Shown here: piece after piece, positions 25,977 through 38,391 of the stretch
Layout: each line of letters begins with the position of its first letter
Position numbering within the stretch: the first letter of the stretch is position 1
Source: Hermodice carunculata
Lineage: Eukaryota; Annelida; Polychaeta; Eunicida; Amphinomidae
DNA: 64,000 bases
Direction of reading: 5' to 3'
NCBI GenBank assembly: GCA_964020975.1
Contig: OZ026615.1
Span: 34,340,795 to 34,404,794, forward strand
Made by a program: the position numbers and the translations under genes
Notes under the pieces: generated by a model
The model's database searches: none
Told to the model about the DNA's origin: nothing
What the model saw: the letters and a program-made list of their open reading frames with translations, nothing else

Positions 25977-27920
25977 CTTGTACACATGTGTCGTCGGTGA
26001 AGTAGTGTTGTTAAACTAAAGCTATTAACATGAACCAGGACCAAGATATTATCTACACTGCAGTAGAAAAATTTATCACTGAGCCTCTGTGAACCACTAG
26101 GTACCCGGCTGCATGATTGCATGTCTGTGGAAGCAAGAACACAGCAGTGTGTGTGGCTTGTGGCAGGGCGCCATACTAAAACAGACAAACACCTAGCCAC
26201 AGGCAGGTGGATTTCAGTGCCTCTAATCAAATAGTAGCCTTGAAGTAGTAATTGGATGTTGATATTGCAGCTAACTGCCAGCCATTCTCCCAGGACAGCT
26301 GGGTGGAGAATTGTCAGCGCTTCTGATGTACTTCTTGGTGGTGGCTTCTTTCATTCACCTTCCTACTTGCACAACCTCAAAAGTAATTGAAGTTGAATGA
26401 GTTTTTCTTCCACACCAGATGTACCGTTTCACTGGTACATGGTAACGGCACAAAACGAGGATTGCTTTGTATTGTAGTGGTGTTGCAGCATTGGAGAGGA
26501 TGGGCCTCGTGGAATGATGCCAGGGATGGGGGTGAAGATGATGGCAACTGTTAACTACGAAGCCAGGGTAGAGATTAGGGCGGAAGGGGCTGGTGACCAG
26601 AATCATTTTTTAGGCAGTTTTAATCTTGGCAATCCACAGTCAACTTTTGCTGACCCTCAGATTTCTCTTCTGTGTATCAATGCACACAGCTAGGCCTATG
26701 ACAAATTCTCCTGTGAACAAATTTTAATTCTACAGTAATTAATCATTGCATAATTTAATGTGTGAGTTCCCACACAATGCAAAAACTAGATCAAGTTATT
26801 GCCCACTGTAAGTAAAGATGTGAGTAAACTCTGCAAAGACTGGGTATCTAGAACAGCCTGCAAATTTCTAGAATGTGGAAAAGTTTGACAGTTGTATCAC
26901 TTTTCTTGTTGATACATGTAATAGAGTGTGACATTATACACGGTGTATGTCATGAAATGTGATAGTGTATATTATGATGCCCAATGCAAGACATACAAAG
27001 GCCATGTCTAATTACAGGGCTGTGGTATAATTAAACTAATTGACTAAGAACTACCAATAACGTTTACTTAGAGCGTTTGATTTAGATCAATCATTCAAGC
27101 TTTGAACTACCAGAGCAGACACAGCTGTATTAACGTACAAATGTGTATAATAAGTGTGAAATTAAACTTCCAGGTGATAAATGTTTATGAACAGAGTCAA
27201 TGAAATTTGTGAGCATGCTCAGTCTGCATAACAATGTGCATACCTGTAGTGCAGGCCAATGTGGTTGACATTACAGGATGGCTACAAACTATATTGCCAA
27301 ATGTGGCTAAGACTGAATGTCATGGATTCTTTCATGTCTATATTATTATGTTTTCCAAATACATGTGTAGCAAACACAAACACAGAATATCTTCAGAAAA
27401 TGAATTAACATATATTTGAAACATAAAGGATGCCTAAATTGATTAGAAATGGGGTCTCTTTTGGTTGAAAATGTGTTATTTATGGATGTTTATGTAGTAT
27501 ATAATACAAATCTGCCCTGATCATGGTGGAAGCATCAGTCTGTTGCCCTGGCAACACAGGAAGTGAGCAGGATCGCAGTTAAATAAGAATGTCTCCTATT
27601 TCCAACATGACAGTCCACGTTGGATGTGATGATTTGTTGTTTCAGTTGTTTGTCACAAACAAAGGTTTATTCCTGCTCATGTTGGTCCATCCATTTACCA
27701 TATATAACCTGCAGTCTGTGTATCTTTTTGTAGAATTTGATTAAATCTGTAACATATTTTTGCAAAATTTTGTGAGTATTAATTTCATATTACATTATTC
27801 TCACACATTAGCTTATTCTTATGACCAAAAGTGTTCAAAATTTATTATTTTTAACTTTCAGTGCCTCCATTTTATGACTCATTGACCATGGTGTTTTATG
27901 GTGATATTGTTGAATAAACT

Positions 27921-28746
27921 GTGCTTTTGGAATCCGATTGTCAAGGGTAGTTTTGTGCTTTTAGAATCAGAATGTCCTGGTTAGTTTTGTGTTTTTAGAA
28001 TCAAGTTGTCCTGGTTAGTTTGGGGTTTTTAGAATCAGATTGTTCATGGTTAGTGTTTTGTTTTTTAGAATCAGACTGTCATGGTAAGGTTTGTTTCAGA
28101 ATCAGATTCTTCTGGTTAGTTTTGTGTTTTTAGAATCAGATTGTCATGGTTAGTTTTGCATTTTTCTGATCAGATTGTCATGGTTGGTTTTGTGTTTTGA
28201 GAATCAGATTGTCCAGGTTAATTTTGTGGTTTTTGAATCAGATTGTCCTGGTTAGTTTGTGTTTTTATAATCAGATTGTCCTGGTTTTGTGTTATTAGAA
28301 TCAGATTGTTTATGGTTAGTTTTGTTTTAGAATCAGATTGTCCTGGTTAGTTTTGTGTTTTAAGAATCAGATTGTCATGGTTAATTGTGTGTTTTTAAAA
28401 TCAGATCAGCATGGTTAGTTTTGTATTTTGAGAATCAGATTGCCCATGGTTAGTTTTATGTTGTTAGAATTCGATTGTCATGGTTTTGTGTTTTTTAGAA
28501 TCAGATTATCCTGGTTAGTTTTGTTTGTAGAACCTGACAATCATGGTTAGTTTTGTGTTATTAGAATCAGACTATCCTGGTTAGTTTTGTGTTATTAGAA
28601 TCAGATTGTCCTGGTCAGGATTGCGTTTTTAGAATCAGACTACCATGGTTAGCTTTGTGTTGTTAGAATCAGATTGTCCTGGTTAGGATTACGTTTTTAG
28701 AATCAGAGTATCATGGTTAGTTTTGTGAATCAGAATGTCATGGTTA
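27921..28746. repeat. Minisatellite, about 34-bp unit, roughly 24 copies
   Basis: Unit approximately 'TTTTAGAATCAGATTGTCC' plus 'TGGTTAGTTTTGTG'. Copies vary by point changes (TCCTGG/TCATGG/TTCATGG) and small indels; neighbours are about equally diverged, so it is not freshly expanded. Confidence 0.95.
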
Positions 28747-29654
28747 GCTCTGTCAAAGATTTTCTGTCCAAATACGACATAAAAATGCACAATTTATGAA
28801 GAAGGAAAAAAAACAGGGATGAAGCTGGTGACATGCAATTCTGCTGCTGTTCGTGGACTGCTAACACTGGGTTGCAACAGGTTAAGAGAAAGCCAGGTGT
28901 TAAACGCTCACGGTAATAGCCCACCATCACACAACAGCACTTTTCTAGCAAGTTCTTCACTGCAGACTAGAATACACTGGTCGAAGCTAGACCTTTGAGA
29001 AAAAAATACTGCCTTTTTTATACCCGATCATGTGTTAGTAAATGGGAATATCATTGTTTCAAAATGGTACGGATCAAATGTCACAAACATTCTTCTATTT
29101 GCACCTAAATTTTTTGAGGGTTGTTTGTTTTGCAGTGGGGAAAAAAAGAGTAAATTGAAACAAATGTGGGGGGAAGTCGTGTGCCCACCTTTATGATTAA
29201 TAAAATGTGTGAAATTCCATATGAGAAAGACAAGAATTATGGATACTGATACGTTTAATCTGACCTTTTCCTGCCAAGACGATGATGTCTGAGTTTGAAA
29301 ATGATACTTGAAGACAGTGTGAATTGAATGCCTGTAACCAATATAATATTTCTCAACTATATTACATAGCCGGTTGTAGGTACAATTGAACATAATCTGA
29401 TAATGTTTAGTAGTCCCATCAACAAATGGTTCCGGTTTCACCGTTGTATAATAGAAATGCTATACGTTTGCATTGTAACCTAAACTGCAAATGACAGAAG
29501 CAACAAGGTCTCAATTTGAGTATATTGTTGTATGCAAAGTGATTGTGGACCTCTTTCGACATGTGCCCCCTCAAAACAGAGTTTCTAATGTACAATTAGT
29601 TACTTCGCTGCATTGTTTATTTGAATCCAGTTGAAACTAAGCCTGATCAAAACT

Positions 29655-29760
29655 TGGCCATGGTTTTTACAGTACTTGCCATGCTGCAGTTTCCCTGGAG
29701 GCAGCTGTAGCATGACTTGTCATGCACTGCTAAACCTGTACAAGTTGTTCATGGCTCCAG
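29655..29760. mobile_element. Possible decayed family-B MITE hairpin
   Basis: 'CTTGCCATGCTGCAG' and 'GCAGCTGTAGCATGACTTG' form the two arms of a degenerate hairpin like that of the copy at 58914-59164. No TTAA ends seen. Confidence 0.4.
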
Positions 29761-30923
29761 GGCGTGTCACCATTGTATAAAGCTGAAATTCTGTGTATGA
29801 AATTTGAATAACTTCATGTAGTATCTCATGAATTCGAGCTAAAAACAAACCATATGGTGGTATGAAATGGGATTAAAGTGTCACATATTAGAATGATCAG
29901 AGTTAATTCACCGACCTGTACATTTGTCACATTTTTTGTTTTTGTTTGTTTTTTTTCCTGATAATTTTTATTCATGAGATTCATGAAGTTCATATGCACA
30001 CTTTGGTAATCAATGTATGAATATTTCATTTGATTTGCCACTCTTTGACCATTTACAATTGGGTAAGTAAACATGTGTGTGTGTGTTGTTTTTTTTTTAT
30101 TCCTCATCATATGTCTTGTCGCAAAGTACATATATATTTCATTTTTAACACTTCAGTAATTATTATATGTATATTTTATTGGTTACGGTGACATAGGCAC
30201 AGAAAATGAGGAGATACAGAGTGAGTAAACGGCCCCTGAAATTACCCGATAGAGGATACAGAAGTTGAGTTCAAGGTGTGTTAGCAGCTCCCAGCATCAC
30301 TGGTCTCTATATAATGCTGCAGCCACAAGCAAGATGGTCAATATTTTTGTGCAGTTTTATAGTATCGTCAACTTGGCAAAGGTGATATCCCCAGTGAGAT
30401 AACAGTGAGGATATTTTTGATATAATTGATTGTAAGTTGTCATTGGCAAATGTTGCATATTGTGGAAAGTGCACTCTAATGTAACAAAATTTTACATGTA
30501 GCCAGAGGACTAATAGCATATGTATGTCGGGGGATGTTTAAAGAGTAATGGACAAGAGGGGAATTTAAAAAAAATAAAAATCCTTGTTTTTTGCCACAAC
30601 CTTAAACCCAAAATTTATAAAAATCATGTCTAGGCAAGGCAGAAAATCATTGACACAGATTACATCAGGAAATAGAAAAGTGTACGTACATGTACATGTA
30701 CTGTGAATGCATTATAACATCGTGGCATTTTGGGCCAAGTTTAAGAATTAGTATTCTACTCCGTACCTTCATAATGCTTTTCCATTTTAATTTTTCTTGA
30801 CATTTACCCCTCTTTATGAGTTGAAAAAAACCCTGACAACATACTTCAATCATAGTTCCCAAAATGTGCATGTATATTCAAGAGACTGCTTTGCAATGAT
30901 GCAAAAAACAACAAACTCTTAGC

Positions 30924-31118
<195 letters not shown>

Positions 31119-31121
31119 TCA

Positions 31122-32330
31122 TGAGCTGTGCTGACTTGTTCATTAGCCTTTTTTACATTTTTGACTTCTCAAAAACAATTACACGAATGTTTTGATTCGA
31201 TATATAGATGTTCCCCGAGGTGGTCATGTGCCAAGTTTGCAAAGGAGATAATAATGGAATAATTTTTGTATTTTTTATGAGTTTTTTATTTTATTTTGAA
31301 GGAAAAAAATCTTAATTTCTTCTTCTCAAGAACTACTTGGCTAATTGCTTTGATAATGCATACAGGGTCACCTGGGGTCATATAGTTCACATTTTGGCCA
31401 CCAGGTAGTGCTGCATTCTTTAAATGAGTTTTTGTGTGGAAAGACTATTTTCAACTTCTCCAGAATGGCTGAACAAAGTGGCTTAAAATTATATTAGAAT
31501 ATAATCTGACTAAAGGTGATGAAAGGTTGCAAACATGATGAAGGTACATAAATTTTGGAGGAAACTATTGGATATCCAACTTTGGAATCATGTGTTGGCA
31601 AGTATTAAGACAGCACATGCATATACATATAGCAGTACAGTGCATGTATTGCAATATTGTCAAAATGGTTGTATGGAATGCTTTGATATTACAGACAAGA
31701 CATTTCCCATGTAGACCTCCACCCCCAGCATCTAAAGATGATGCAATATTTTTATATATTTTTCTATCAGCTTTTAAAAGTTCACTAAAAATTCAAAATT
31801 TCTTCTTTGCATGAACTACTTGATGAAAGTTACTTTGATATTGCACACAGGGTCACCTGGGGTCATGCAGTTCAGATCTTTTGTTATCAAGTAGTTCTGC
31901 TTTTTTTCTTTAACTTTTCAATAAAGTCTTAAATTTTAAGGCTGTATTCAACTTCCCTTCCAGAACAACCGAACAGAGCACTTTGAATTTTAGAATATAG
32001 CCTGACTAAAGTTGCTGGAGGCTTGTGAAAATAAAGGGGTATGTTAGTTTTTATGAAGTTGTGGACTAACAAACTTTGGGACCATGTTTTGGTAAGTGCT
32101 ACTACTGTATAAGTAATGCATTTGGCATCAACAGGGCACATGTATTGCAATATAGTGAAACTATTGTGTGGAATGCTTTGCTTTTTTCACACACAAATGT
32201 TCCCCAGGTGGATCTTCCTGAATATGTGAACAATGATACAATAATGATGTATCCTCTGACAAGGGATGTATATACATGTTGTGTGTTTAGTAGAATTCAA
32301 GCTTTTTTTTCTGACTGATCAAAGCTGACA
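31122..32330. repeat. Large-unit tandem duplication (about 490 bp) of the 'AGCTCAGCTGAC' element family
   Basis: Starts with a decayed AGCTGTGCTGACTTGTTCAT. Blocks 'GGGTCACCTGGGGTCAT', 'AACTACTTG', 'ATTGCAATAT' and 'GTGGAATGCTTTG' recur at an offset of about 485-495 bp. It shares 'CACCAGGTAGTGCTGC' with the copies at 10 kb and 38-40 kb. Confidence 0.7.
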
Positions 32331-32374
32331 TATTGGCTGGTGTCTTCGTAATGGTGGGTCCTAGGTAATACAAA

Positions 32375-32600
32375 ATTTCTTATGAGGTTTCTGTTGGTAT
32401 TGTTAATTTTGACCTCAAGTGACCTTGAAAGGTCAAATGATATATTGGATTATATATCTTTGCCTTGATAGATCCTAGGCTCATGGCTACTATACATATG
32501 TTAATGTGAAAGTACCTATGGATTTCCTTTGGCATTCTTAACTTTGCCTTTGAATGACCTTCAATGTTCAAATGGATATATACGGCTTGTATCTTCGTAA
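32375..32600. repeat. Short tandem repeat with TGACCTTGA modules
   Basis: Two related units (about 32395-32500 and 32525-32600) with 'AATTTTGACCTCAAGTGACC' / 'AACTTTGCCTTTGAATGACC'. The same unit reappears at 35560-35593, directly at the gap. Confidence 0.6.
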
Positions 32601-33295
32601 TGTTTAACTTTTGGTCACTTACTGATAAGCACTAATGCAGTACATGTACAGCACAGCAAAGTCTGCACTTGCTGAAGCAGCAGATGGCAGTCAGCAGAGC
32701 ACAGGATAATCAGGATCTACATTTCCTTATTATATTTCATTTGCAGCTTGTAAGACTTGCTGCCATCTATCTGGCTTGGGATGTCCCTTGGATGCTTCTC
32801 TGCTTGGGTTGTTCAGCAGGTCACTACTTAATATCATTTTTTTTTCTTCATTAATATTTTCAATGTGTAATTTTTTGCGAATACGTTAAAAAAGTTCCTT
32901 CGCTGAAACTGCATGGCTAAACTTGAACCAGGACTTGCATATTAATTTTCTGCCAAAATCTCGGACCTTGTTGCTAGGCAACAGTAACAATCACCTACAT
33001 GTACTATGATGCAGACATACTGATGGAAAACCAAGCATGTCACTAACACTTGTGGCAATTATGAATGTCTATTGTAAATATATACAACGACTCTTTTATG
33101 TGTAAAGTTAAGTGTGTGTTTGATGAACAGCAGTATAACTCTTTAAACAGTTAATTTTTATCCACTTTTCTGGTTTGGCAGGAGCATGTTTTGCTATGTT
33201 TGATTCAAGCATCTGCCCATACTGCCTCTTTTAATGGTATGGGCCACCACAGCTAGTTTGAACGTTGTAGCATGTTGCTTTGAAATTACATGGAC

Positions 33296-34425
33296 CACAG
33301 TTTGAATATGGAGGATCTTGACCCAATTCTTAAGGTCACCAGGCAACTGGACTTAATTTTCAGATCATAAAAACAAACAAACAAGAACTGTGATATTACT
33401 TGTGATAATGGCCCGTCATATGGGCGAAGTTGAGAGTTCATCAGGGTGACCCTGACCTTATTGTCAAGGTCACAAGATTACTATAGTAGATATTAGTGTT
33501 CAGGTGATAAGTGGAGATCTATTTGAACTGAGACTTTCATTTTGCATACAGTTATGTTCCTCTGTAAGGGATAGGTTGAGACTGCATGTAGATAACCAAA
33601 TTCTAAAGGTCACAGGACCTATTTTGTATGTTTTGTTATCAGATGATAAGATGAGAGATATTTGAGCTGGAACTTTGATGATGCAATTGATGCTTCTCAA
33701 TCAAGGGTCTAGGCTGAGAATGCATGTGGGTGTTTCTTTACCTTATCCCTGGGGTGTCAGAGTCACTCAAGTACACTTCAGTGTTTAGGTGATCACTTGA
33801 GAACTCTTTGAGCAAGGGCTGGTCTTCCTCATGATGATGATCAAGCCTAAGGACAAAGTTTGAGTGCACACATGTAACCTTGAGTTAATTGCCAAGGTCA
33901 TAGAGTTACTTTTCAATTAGTTGTACTCTGTGAACATAAGTTATACAGTTGTTCCACCTACTGGAGAACTATTTGAACAAGGAGTGGTACATGTTTGTCA
34001 CCCGAATCTGATGATGGTTCTGAACAGAAACCAGGTTGAGACTTCTTGTAGCTGACCATGACCCATTTCCCGGGGTCACAGGACCACTTTAGTCAGTAAA
34101 TGTTCATGCTTGGGTGATGACTTGAAGATTGTGTGAGGTAGGACACTGCTATTGCATGTAATGATGATCCATTATAAGTGCTAGGTTGAGAGTGGACACA
34201 GGTGGCCTTGACGTATTTTCTAAGGTCATAGGGCCACTTGAATCGTGGTAGTCTTTGTGTGATAGCTTGAGAAATGTTGAAACTCCTGAGTCTGATATTG
34301 TCTTTGATAATTTTCAGCTAAAACAGCAAGGCTAGTGATAGTCTGTAAGGGCTAGGTTTGGATTGTATTTAGTTGACCTTGACATATTTCTAAAGGTCAA
34401 GGGTAGCTTTCTTGATTTTGTTTTC
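33296..34425. repeat. Degenerate satellite-like array, 137-175 bp units, 7-8 copies
   Basis: Each unit has, in order, 'GGTGATaacTTGAGA', 'TTTGAaCtgG', 'GATGATG', 'GGGcTAGgTTGAGA', 'TTGACC', 'TTTCTAAGGTCAcAGGacc'. The TTGAG landmark falls near 33431, 33577, 33714, 33861, 34036, 34187 and 34357. The same monomer, twice in a row, forms the 3' part of the elements at 39.9-40.2 and 48.4-48.7 kb. Confidence 0.75.
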
Positions 34426-35078
34426 TGGATTTTATTTATAAAGATTTGAGCTCGTTATTTTGACTTAGCACTTGGTGACAGTGTATGGACCTTTCGGTTG
34501 CCGTTGGATCCAACCAAATGTTTTTTATGCTGTGCCTTTTCACAGGCCAGAATAGATGTGGGCATTTGTCATACATGTAGCATGTATCTGTCTGTCTGTC
34601 ATTCTGTATACTTTATTGCCAGTTAATATATGCATACTTCCTCCCTTTGAGGACTGTGACTCTTGATACTTTTCTTGTGAGGGTGGGCGGATCTTGTGCA
34701 CTGAGCTGTGGCTTTATGTTGTCCTTAGGGGTACTAATTATTTCAAATATTATATGAATATGGAAGTTGCATTGTGCCAATGAACTTGGAAACATGAATA
34801 GCTGTAAATATAATAAATGGACAACAGAAAATCTGTGAAGATAATTTTGTATCAAGAACCTGCGCCAGTGCTGTGTGTCTTGCACATATTCCACTTATGT
34901 CAGAAAAGCCTCCAGATTAGTTATTTTGTATAACTATAAAGTTACCGGAGGTAAAATGAATATGATAAATAGAGAAATATATATCTACAACACAATACCA
35001 ATCCACTGCAGATACCACCTGGCGCAACAAGCCCCATTTATCAGATTTGTATGGCTATAATTCATTTCCTAGTTATCA

Positions 35079-35313
<235 letters not shown>

Positions 35314-35399
35314 CTAACTGGCTGGCTGGTACTCATATGTTTCAGTGATTTTGATTTAATTTCAACAGGAACAAAAAATAATTGGAATGAGAATTGATC

Positions 35400-35482
35400 C
35401 AGGTAAACAGCTTTCCCCTTGGCATGGCTTGGGTGTAAAGCATCTTGCACATGTCAAGAAAAGCTGTTGACTCAGTCTGTTC
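35400..35482. mobile_element. Family-A MITE fragment, inverted
   Basis: Contains GTAAACAGCTTTCCCCTTGG and, further on, AAAAGCTGTTGACTCAGTCT, the reverse complement of the family core GACTGAGTCAACAGC. Confidence 0.6.
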
Positions 35483-35593
35483 CTCACACATATATTTTGC
35501 CATTCACAACATTCAAATCTATACAATGTAATAAATTATTTGTTGGGGTCCCATTTGGTGCTGTTAATTTTGATCTTCAGTGACCTTGAAAGA

Positions 35594-35793
35594 NNNNNNN
35601 NNNNNNNNNNNNNNNNNNNNNNNNNNNNNNNNNNNNNNNNNNNNNNNNNNNNNNNNNNNNNNNNNNNNNNNNNNNNNNNNNNNNNNNNNNNNNNNNNNNN
35701 NNNNNNNNNNNNNNNNNNNNNNNNNNNNNNNNNNNNNNNNNNNNNNNNNNNNNNNNNNNNNNNNNNNNNNNNNNNNNNNNNNNNNNNNNNNNN
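35594..35793. other. Assembly gap (200 N)
   Basis: Exactly 200 N. It begins inside a TGACCTTGAAAG repeat module, shortly after the (GA)n tract. The same fixed length as the second gap suggests a placeholder, not a measured size. Confidence 0.98.
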
Positions 35794-35975
35794 TTAATTA
35801 ATCAATAACCCCATGATGAGATGATAAAGATGGTTGATTGATACAGTGGTGTGTACCAAAGATTTTCAAGGCATGAGTGTTTACCGGGAAATTGGCGTTG
35901 GCTCAGACGATCGCTTGAAGATGCAGCAGAGTGAGCGAAATGTGTTGACTGCCAGATAATGTGTGGTTAGAATTG

Positions 35976-36014
35976 AGACTTCTCTTACCTCTGCCTCAGA
36001 GGTAAGAGAAGTCT
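35976..36014. repeat. Perfect 18-bp hairpin, 3-nt loop
   Basis: AGACTTCTCTTACCTCTG (35976-35993), loop CCT, then the exact reverse complement (35997-36014). Confidence 0.9.
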
Positions 36015-36749
36015 TTTCATCCAAAATAAAAACATGAAATCATTCTTCTGTAGTCATTCATTAATGCTGAGAAATGTGTAAAAGGTGAATGCAAATCAGG
36101 CATTTAGTTGGTTCTGACTGTCTGTCAGTGTGCTTTGATGAGAAATAAGGAGATTTTTAGCTGGGAGTGGTGGTGGAGATTTCATATTTAACAAAGATTT
36201 TTAAAAAATTTGATAGATTTTCTCTGGGGAGATTGTCCAAAACATGCCAAATTGGAGACAAAAAGTCTGGAAAATTAGGCTCAAAAGTGTGGGACTTCTG
36301 GCAAGAGAGGGAGACTTGACAGGTATGGTCATGTCATTGCTTACGTGTACTTTGTGGCTCTAGCCCAATATTTCTATGGTTTAGAAGGGAAGGTTTTGCC
36401 ATTTTCTCTATCCATGGTGTTAAAAAAACAGTTTATTGTTGGGACTTTAATGTGCTGAAAGCTTAAATGCTCGAATTGAACAAATTTGTGTTTCTACCAT
36501 ATTTCAGAATATGTGATCCCTTGAAATTGAATGCAGATAACATTTAAAGCATCAGAGTGGATGGGTTCTTGTGTACTTGCATACCATATTGCTATACCTT
36601 TGAATTCCACTTGTATTTATTAGGACCTTAAATTTTTATATGCTTCGGATGTCTTGTATAGTGTATTCTTTACAGCTGTAATTGGTTCTTGATGTATACA
36701 TGTATCTATGGATCATGATAATTATACATATATTTGTTCTGTTTTACAG

Positions 36750-36794
36750 ATGGCTGGGCTGATCTGGCCAGTGCAGCACACCATATATGGAGAG
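36750..36794 (+). CDS. BBOX1-like: Exon D: 45-bp microexon with the YG substrate-loop motif
   Basis: Acceptor tctgttttacag, donor gag|gtaaat, phase 0 on both sides. It encodes exactly MAGLIWPVQHTIYGE. It fills the gap between exon C (ending GMVKQ) and exon E (starting SFEIV), matching human BBOX1 'LGKRMGFLYLTFYGH'. The Tyr of IYG corresponds to Tyr177 of human BBOX1, one wall of the aromatic cage that holds the trimethylammonium group. Too short to find by open-frame length; phase, motif and both splice sites agree. Confidence 0.88.
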
Positions 36795-37164
36795 GTAAAT
36801 ATTTACATGTAATTGGTCTTTATGACATATGGGGTAGAGGTGCATCAGAGATAGTGAACCATGTGACATATGTAATAAAGCTGCATCAGAGATGGTGGGC
36901 TATTCACATCATGTAACTTGTGATCTAGCTTTTTCTTGCATGGGGAAAGGAATATTGTCTAATAAAATCTATGGCTTTGATCTTATGTGAAGCACAGGTA
37001 TTTGAAGTGTTAATTATTTGTATGACATTGACTTATTGTTGATGTGAGATTATAAATTAATCTGCCCCATCTCCATATAAAGTTTCTAGCTGCACACGAC
37101 AACATGTCATAGAAAAGTTAAAGTGTAATGTATAAGTGGATTTTTTTCCTTAAATTTATCCAAA

Positions 37165-37862
37165 AGGCATTCAGCAACCTTGACCTATTTTCATGGTCAC
37201 AAGGGCCAGCATATTTTTACCTTTACGAGAGCAATAGACCTCTTCATACCCAGTTGTACCATAATTAATTATGCGTTCCATTGTTGGCCTGATTGTCCAA
37301 TCAGCAAGTGGCCGAGTCTGGCCCACGCCTTCATGCTTACAGCAGATGCCAAGGCTAACGCTAGTGACCTTAAATGTCACATCAGTGGTGAAACGTACAT
37401 TTTTAGTTTGCTGACAGTTTGATTTTTCATTAAATCGAGGCACATCCTGTGTTTTACTTTCTGATCCTTCCACGTGTAATCCGGCCGGCATGGTCGAGCA
37501 CAAAATGTGAACAAAGCAGGATGCGCTTCCCGCAGTGCTCTGAATAAACCCGAGTCCTATGAACTGGTGTATAGCTTTAACTTTTAAAAAAATGAAGTTA
37601 CTATCATGAAACTTCTACTCTAGAAGCATCACATTAGAAACTTTGGTAAGTTTGACATTTAGTGACCTTGACCTATTTTCAAGGTCACCAGAGGTCATCA
37701 TATTTGTGCCATTGCAGACACAATAACTTGGGAACAAATTCAGCTACTATTGTGAAACTTGTACTGTAGAAGCATCTCATTAGACGCTTTGTGAGTTTGA
37801 TATTCAGCAACCTTGACTTCAGTATTTCCAGGATCACCAGGAGTCATCATATTTGTACCCTG
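37165..37862. repeat. About 150-bp tandem units with TTGACCTATTTTCAAGGTCA modules, interrupted
   Basis: Units near 37165-37230, 37570-37715 and 37720-37862 share 'GTGACCTTGACCTATTTTCA' / 'AGGTCACCAGAGGTCATCAT', 'GAAACTTGTACTGTAGAAGC' and 'CTCATTAGA'. The first unit is split from the rest by an unrelated segment of about 330 bp. Confidence 0.7.
37232..37565. mobile_element. Unclassified insertion within the tandem repeat
   Basis: The repeat breaks off after GAGCAATAG and resumes at GTATAGCTTTAAC. The segment between is richer in GC than its surroundings, contains CCGGCCGGCATGG and matches nothing else in the window. Boundaries are approximate; no convincing inverted ends or A-tail, so it could be a SINE, a MITE or filler DNA. 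Confidence 0.4.
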
Positions 37863-38391
37863 GCTGAGGGGGTATTCAGGTCATTCTGACTATTATATTC
37901 TCAAGGGTTGAAGTCAATCAGAGAGGGTCCTCTCATGTTACACCATTGGAATTGGTACTTGAATAGTTGCATATACATTGGTGGGTGTGTCCTCTTTTGA
38001 ACATGTGACATGGAGCTCAAATGTGTGCACATGATTGGTCCAAAGTCTAACATGCAGTTGAACTGGCATAGTTGGGCAGGGCTGCAGATGAGGCAGTGTT
38101 TCTACCATCGGAGAAAGTATGGATTAGAGTCAGAAATTTTTGTGAGAAAAAGAATACTTGATTGTGCTGTGTCCTGAACAGTTGGATTATTCAGCAGTGT
38201 GGCCCTGGGGATGTACAACTGAAATCAACATGCGTCTCTGACAATTTTTATACACAAAGAACACAGTGCATAAAGTAAAACCCAGAGATCATTTTCTGTT
38301 TGTTCCACTTTATTTTGGTCTCAACAACATTGATTAAGTGTAAAATGTACAGGGCTCCACTTTTATGCCATCTCCATGTCACCATTTTTTT

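Noticed and set aside
37171-37503. 110-codon open frame on minus strand in the inserted segment
   Set aside because: Lies across repeat and insert boundaries and has no recognisable motif.
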